From the NCBI GenBank assembly GCA_029224185.1, contig CM055197.1:18266642-18330641 (forward strand): DNA of 64,000 nt, given 5' to 3'. Positions 60,484-64,000 of this stretch are shown here, piece after piece. The stretch comes from Karalla daura (Eukaryota; Chordata; Actinopteri; Chaetodontiformes; Leiognathidae). The notes beneath the pieces are model-generated. The model was not told where the DNA came from and did no database searches. It was given only the letters and a program-made list of their open reading frames with translations. A program made the translations under genes and the position numbers. The stretch's first letter is position 1; every line of letters starts with the position of its first letter.

Positions 60484-62084
60484 AGTATTCATTCTGCAGA
60501 TTCTCATTGTTTATATTATGGTTATATCTCATAGTTACTCTGGTGCATAGCTTGTATTCAGTCCTCCTAATAGTTCTAATCCATACTGTGCACATTTGCA
60601 CCTCCAGCATTTTGTTCCGGTCAGACGCCCAACTGCATTGCTTTACCTCTCCAATGTGCAACGACAATAACAATGATTGGTGGCGTAATGGAATTGCGGG
60701 AGGACTCCCACCAACTCCAGCCTTTCTAACAATGACTAGAGCGGCTACATTTGAAGGACTTCTGTCTGTAGAGCGCACACAACGTATCAACCAAACCTAG
60801 GTGTGACCTCAGGATCTGGAGACAGCCCTGCTTACTGTGGCGTAGCCAAAGGGTGGCCAGTGGAGGACACCACACGTTCCCTCGCCAATAATGCAATAAG
60901 GCATCCCTCCTTGAGATGTAAATGTAAGTGTGGTTCCCGCTCAAGGTCAGACGTGACACAGTAATCGAATTTATTCCTGCTGCAGCTGCTGTTGCTACTA
61001 CTGCTGAATGGGACAAGGAGAGGCAAACTTAGCAGTCTACGCCCCCTTGTGTTCACATCGGCTCCTCTGAGAGGGGCGGGAGCTGCACGTCTGGAATCAA
61101 CAAGGCAGGAGAAAAGGCAAGGGAACACTCAAAGGCAAAGGCTTAGCCATGGTGATATTGAAAAGCAGTTCCTGGAGCAGTTTGATTGGCTAGGTCAGCA
61201 GATATGAAAAGCTCCTTATGTCTGGGGCAGGCCTTAAGTTAATTGTGATCTGCTTATCTTATCTAGAAAATATAATTGCAGATCATGAATAGTTCCCTTT
61301 TGTGTTCGCTTGGATTATAAAAGGGAAGGGAAGGTTATCAGTGCATAATAACTCCTGGCTATACTGTCGCACATTCAGCGCAGAGCAGGACAGGTGAGGG
61401 ATGGTGGTGATCCAGCAGGAGAGGATAGAAAACATCTTGCACTGTAGGAGGAGAAAAAGATAATGCCTTGAAATCAATATTGCCCACCATGCTACAAAGG
61501 CTGGACAAGGGGGAGCTGGCCATGCACGGCCAGGTGTAAAATGCCTTCTTGTGGTTTTCATGCTTCGGTGCCATCCCCTGCATTCAGAACGTATGGATGC
61601 TTCTCTGCTGACAGCTACTGAGGGGAGGAGTGGGAGCCTGGGGTGCCCCACTCAAATCATATCGCCAACTCCGACGAGAGGAGGCTGCAGTTTATGAGCT
61701 CGAAATTAATTAACACAAGGGGACGCAGCGTATCCTTGGCCCTGTCATTGCAGGATAGTGTAACACCAGCAAAATAAGAAACGGGGCCATTTTTAGTCTG
61801 TGCAGCAGGTAAAATGATGATATCCTTGCTCTTTTTCTGCCGCCTCTCAATAACACATAGCAGGCGAGTACTGTTACCGTCTATCTGTATACAGTATGTT
61901 CACACGCTAACAGGCTGTATGTGACAGTATTGAGAGCATTTAGAATACAAAATATGAGTAACTGTATCCTGATTCAAATTGATGGTAATCAGATTAGAGG
62001 TATACTGACGAAATTGATGGATTGCAAAAGGGGATTTATAATATGTACAAGATGATGGATGAATAGCTCAGAAGGTTTGCTGGA
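60484..62084. other. Intergenic upstream of snai2
   Basis: A CTG-rich stretch lies near 60978-61003. No exon or recognised repeat otherwise. Confidence 0.6.
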
Positions 62085-62215
62085 TCAATTTTGGACATGT
62101 GAGTGGAGACTACATGTTTTCTTCATGTATGTGTTGGTTTCCTCTGGACCCTGCAATGGACTGCCCTTTAGTGTATTCGCATAAAGGTTTAGAGCTGGTG
62201 AGATAATGGATGAAC
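62085..62215 (+). repeat. SINE-like repeat, diverged
   Basis: GTTTCCTCTGGACCCTGCAA, TGGACTGCCCTTTAGTG and GATAATGGATGAACG follow the family order but are weakly conserved. Confidence 0.45.
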
Positions 62216-62944
62216 GTATTAAAGTAGATATTAAGAGTAACCTTCCCATCACAGGTTGTTTAGCCGGGATCCATTTTGGATTTTGTTGGTCTCGAGCTTG
62301 CGTGGTGCCCATCATCCGTCATCCTTTTGAAAACAAAAATCATCTCGCTAATGTCCCAATGACAGCGTTGACTGATGGACCAACAGAGGCAGCTGTAATT
62401 CTCACACATTTGTTTTCTAATTGCCTTTCCAGCCCTCATTATTTTTATTTTATGTAATCCTGCTTATCTTGCCTTCACTTTTTTCTTTGTTTAAGCTTTT
62501 AGCCCCCTACCTCTCCTGCACAGGCTTTTGTTTACTTATAATCCACAAACACAATATGCTATGGTGGTAAAAGCACGTCTGTATTTATGTATATGCATCC
62601 ATATCGTATCTTTTATTATAGCCGTGTTTTAGTATGCAAACAAATAGAGCATATAGACTATAAGCAGCATGCTATATGTGCCTATGTACAGATTGGTTAA
62701 AGGCTTTAAATATTCATGACTAAATGAGCAACAATCTGTTTTCCTTCAGTGTGGCTGTGGTTTGACCAGATTTACTAGCACCTGTGATCAAACACTCCTG
62801 ACAAGTATATGTGTGGCTCCAACTGAGTGAGAAAAGCTCAGATGTCTCTCATGTGGCACAAACACAATAAACTCAGCTGATTTTTTTTGGTAATAATAGA
62901 ACCTGCATTCAAGCTGATTGGGAAAATGTAAATGCTTTGATTCA

Positions 62945-63052
62945 AATGCGTATCCCCTGCCTTCACCCTATTTTAGCTCAGACAAGTTCCAGCAGACCCC
63001 CGCTATACTGGTTAGGTTTAAATCAGGTCAAAGAAAAGGATGGATGGATCCT
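62945..63052 (+). repeat. SINE-like repeat, 3' end fragment
   Basis: ATCCCCTGCCTTCACCC, GTTCCAGCAGACCCCCGC and the GGATGGATGGATCC tail mark the 3' end of the same family. Confidence 0.55.
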
Positions 63053-64000
63053 GGCCAGAGCTGAATTCACGCTTCACAAGGAAAAAACACAGTCCATGTC
63101 AATTTTAAATCAATGATCCTGGGCCAGGCTTGATCCAGGATATCAGTACCAGATCAAGTCAGCTGCAAGACAGGTAGAGGGATGTCAATGGAGTTTAGTG
63201 CAACAAGGTTAAATGTAGCACTGGTGAGACCTGAAGGCCACACTAAAGCCATAATCCGGGTGTGAACTGTCTTTGATTCGCTAATGGATCACAGTTCAGC
63301 CATTAGGGAGGGATGGGATGGAAAGCCTCACAGTGGAAGACAATTAGAGGAGGCTGTTGCATAGTGGAGTGCGATTGCGAGTCAGCAGATTGAGCTGCTA
63401 TAAGCTGCAGGGGCAACAGAACTGCCGGTCCAGAGCTGGAGGCGGCTTTGCTCTTTAATTAACGACCCTCTCCCGCACAAAAGCCTCGACCCCGTGTCAG
63501 GTTCCATGCTGAAAAACGGCCCGGCTTTATGAATCAGAGCTGTCTGCGACGTGACGCTGGCCAGGCCACAACACGCCACGTCAAAGAGTCGACTGTGGCA
63601 TCACACAGGGAACCTGCAGGAGGCTTCAGCTGGCGAGATGACAGCATGGAAAATGAGGAGCACCTGGTCAGGCCTGCACAGCTGCTCACTCCAGGCCCCG
63701 GGGAGAGAGTCCAAATACTACTGAGTGACTGAACACATATGCATGTACACTGTGTAAATGTGTGTGTTTGTGTGTGTGTGTGTGAGAGAGAGAAAGAGAA
63801 TGTGAGGGAGGGAGTACTCATTGACAACACAGACTGAGTCATGAGTGACTGACTACATTACAACAATGAGAAAGTACAACCAAGCTCCTATCTCCTCCCT
63901 CTTCTTTTAAAGGTGACCTAGAATGGAGTATTTATTCTCATTCTCTGCTGTTTATATTGTAGCTATAGAACATTTGTATAATCAGAAATGATACTTAACA
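63053..64000. other. Intergenic right edge
   Basis: 63380-63720 is balanced, non-repetitive DNA with CpGs. Then comes a microsatellite and AT-rich sequence. No gene is seen entering from the right. Confidence 0.6.
63758..63799. repeat. (TG)n-(GA)n microsatellite
   Basis: A compound dinucleotide tract near the right edge. Confidence 0.9.

Noticed and set aside
60216..60800. 194-codon plus-strand open frame
   Set aside because: Mostly translated TG, GA and AT microsatellites (Cys/Val, Arg/Glu and Ile/Tyr repeats). The remainder is unrecognised.

Overview
This is a eukaryotic, almost certainly teleost fish, nuclear DNA window. It holds one protein-coding gene that I can prove: the zinc-finger repressor gene snai2 (Slug). 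It lies on the minus strand near the right end, with its coding part at 58259-59439. The teleost assignment rests on three things: the Snai2 protein sequence and its short introns, several families of old interspersed repeats of kinds common in fish genomes, and the very high density of CA/TG, GA and TATC microsatellites. There is no bacterial-style gene packing, no operon, no CRISPR array and no rRNA.

Layout. Positions 1 to about 57450 form a gene-poor stretch of over 57 kb. In it I recognise one intron-containing tRNA-Arg(TCT) gene (29448-29539, minus), a short degenerate telomere-like repeat beside it (29646-29681), and scattered old repeats. The repeats fall into three families: four pieces of a Tc1/mariner-like element (3912, 22115, 30066, 34560), about ten pieces of a SINE-like element, and four pieces of a third short family. 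There are also many simple repeats and several CpG-dense blocks without a recognisable gene. Every other open frame here is short, of low complexity or unlike any protein I know. A large gene-poor flank beside a neural-crest transcription-factor gene fits a cis-regulatory landscape, but I cannot test conservation from one sequence.

The snai2 locus (about 57450-59700, minus) is compact. It has three coding exons, introns of 105 and 302 nt with GT-AG ends, a 257-residue product with an N-terminal SNAG motif and five zinc fingers, and a 3'UTR of about 0.8 kb ending after an AATAAA signal at 57468-57473. The 3'UTR carries an AAT-type repeat and seed matches to miR-203, miR-30 and miR-9. Immediately upstream, at about 59982-60116, lies a broken and frame-disrupted copy of snai2 exon 3. 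It includes the intron-2 acceptor region and the start of the 3'UTR, which points to a DNA-level tandem duplication. Three CAGGTG boxes, the Snail-type binding sequence, sit within about 700 bp upstream of the start codon, one of them inside that remnant.

I found no convincing new biological system. The most distinctive observations are the snai2 exon-3 remnant beside the live promoter, the possible microRNA sites in the 3'UTR, the E-box-rich transposon fragments, and the orphan CpG-dense blocks.
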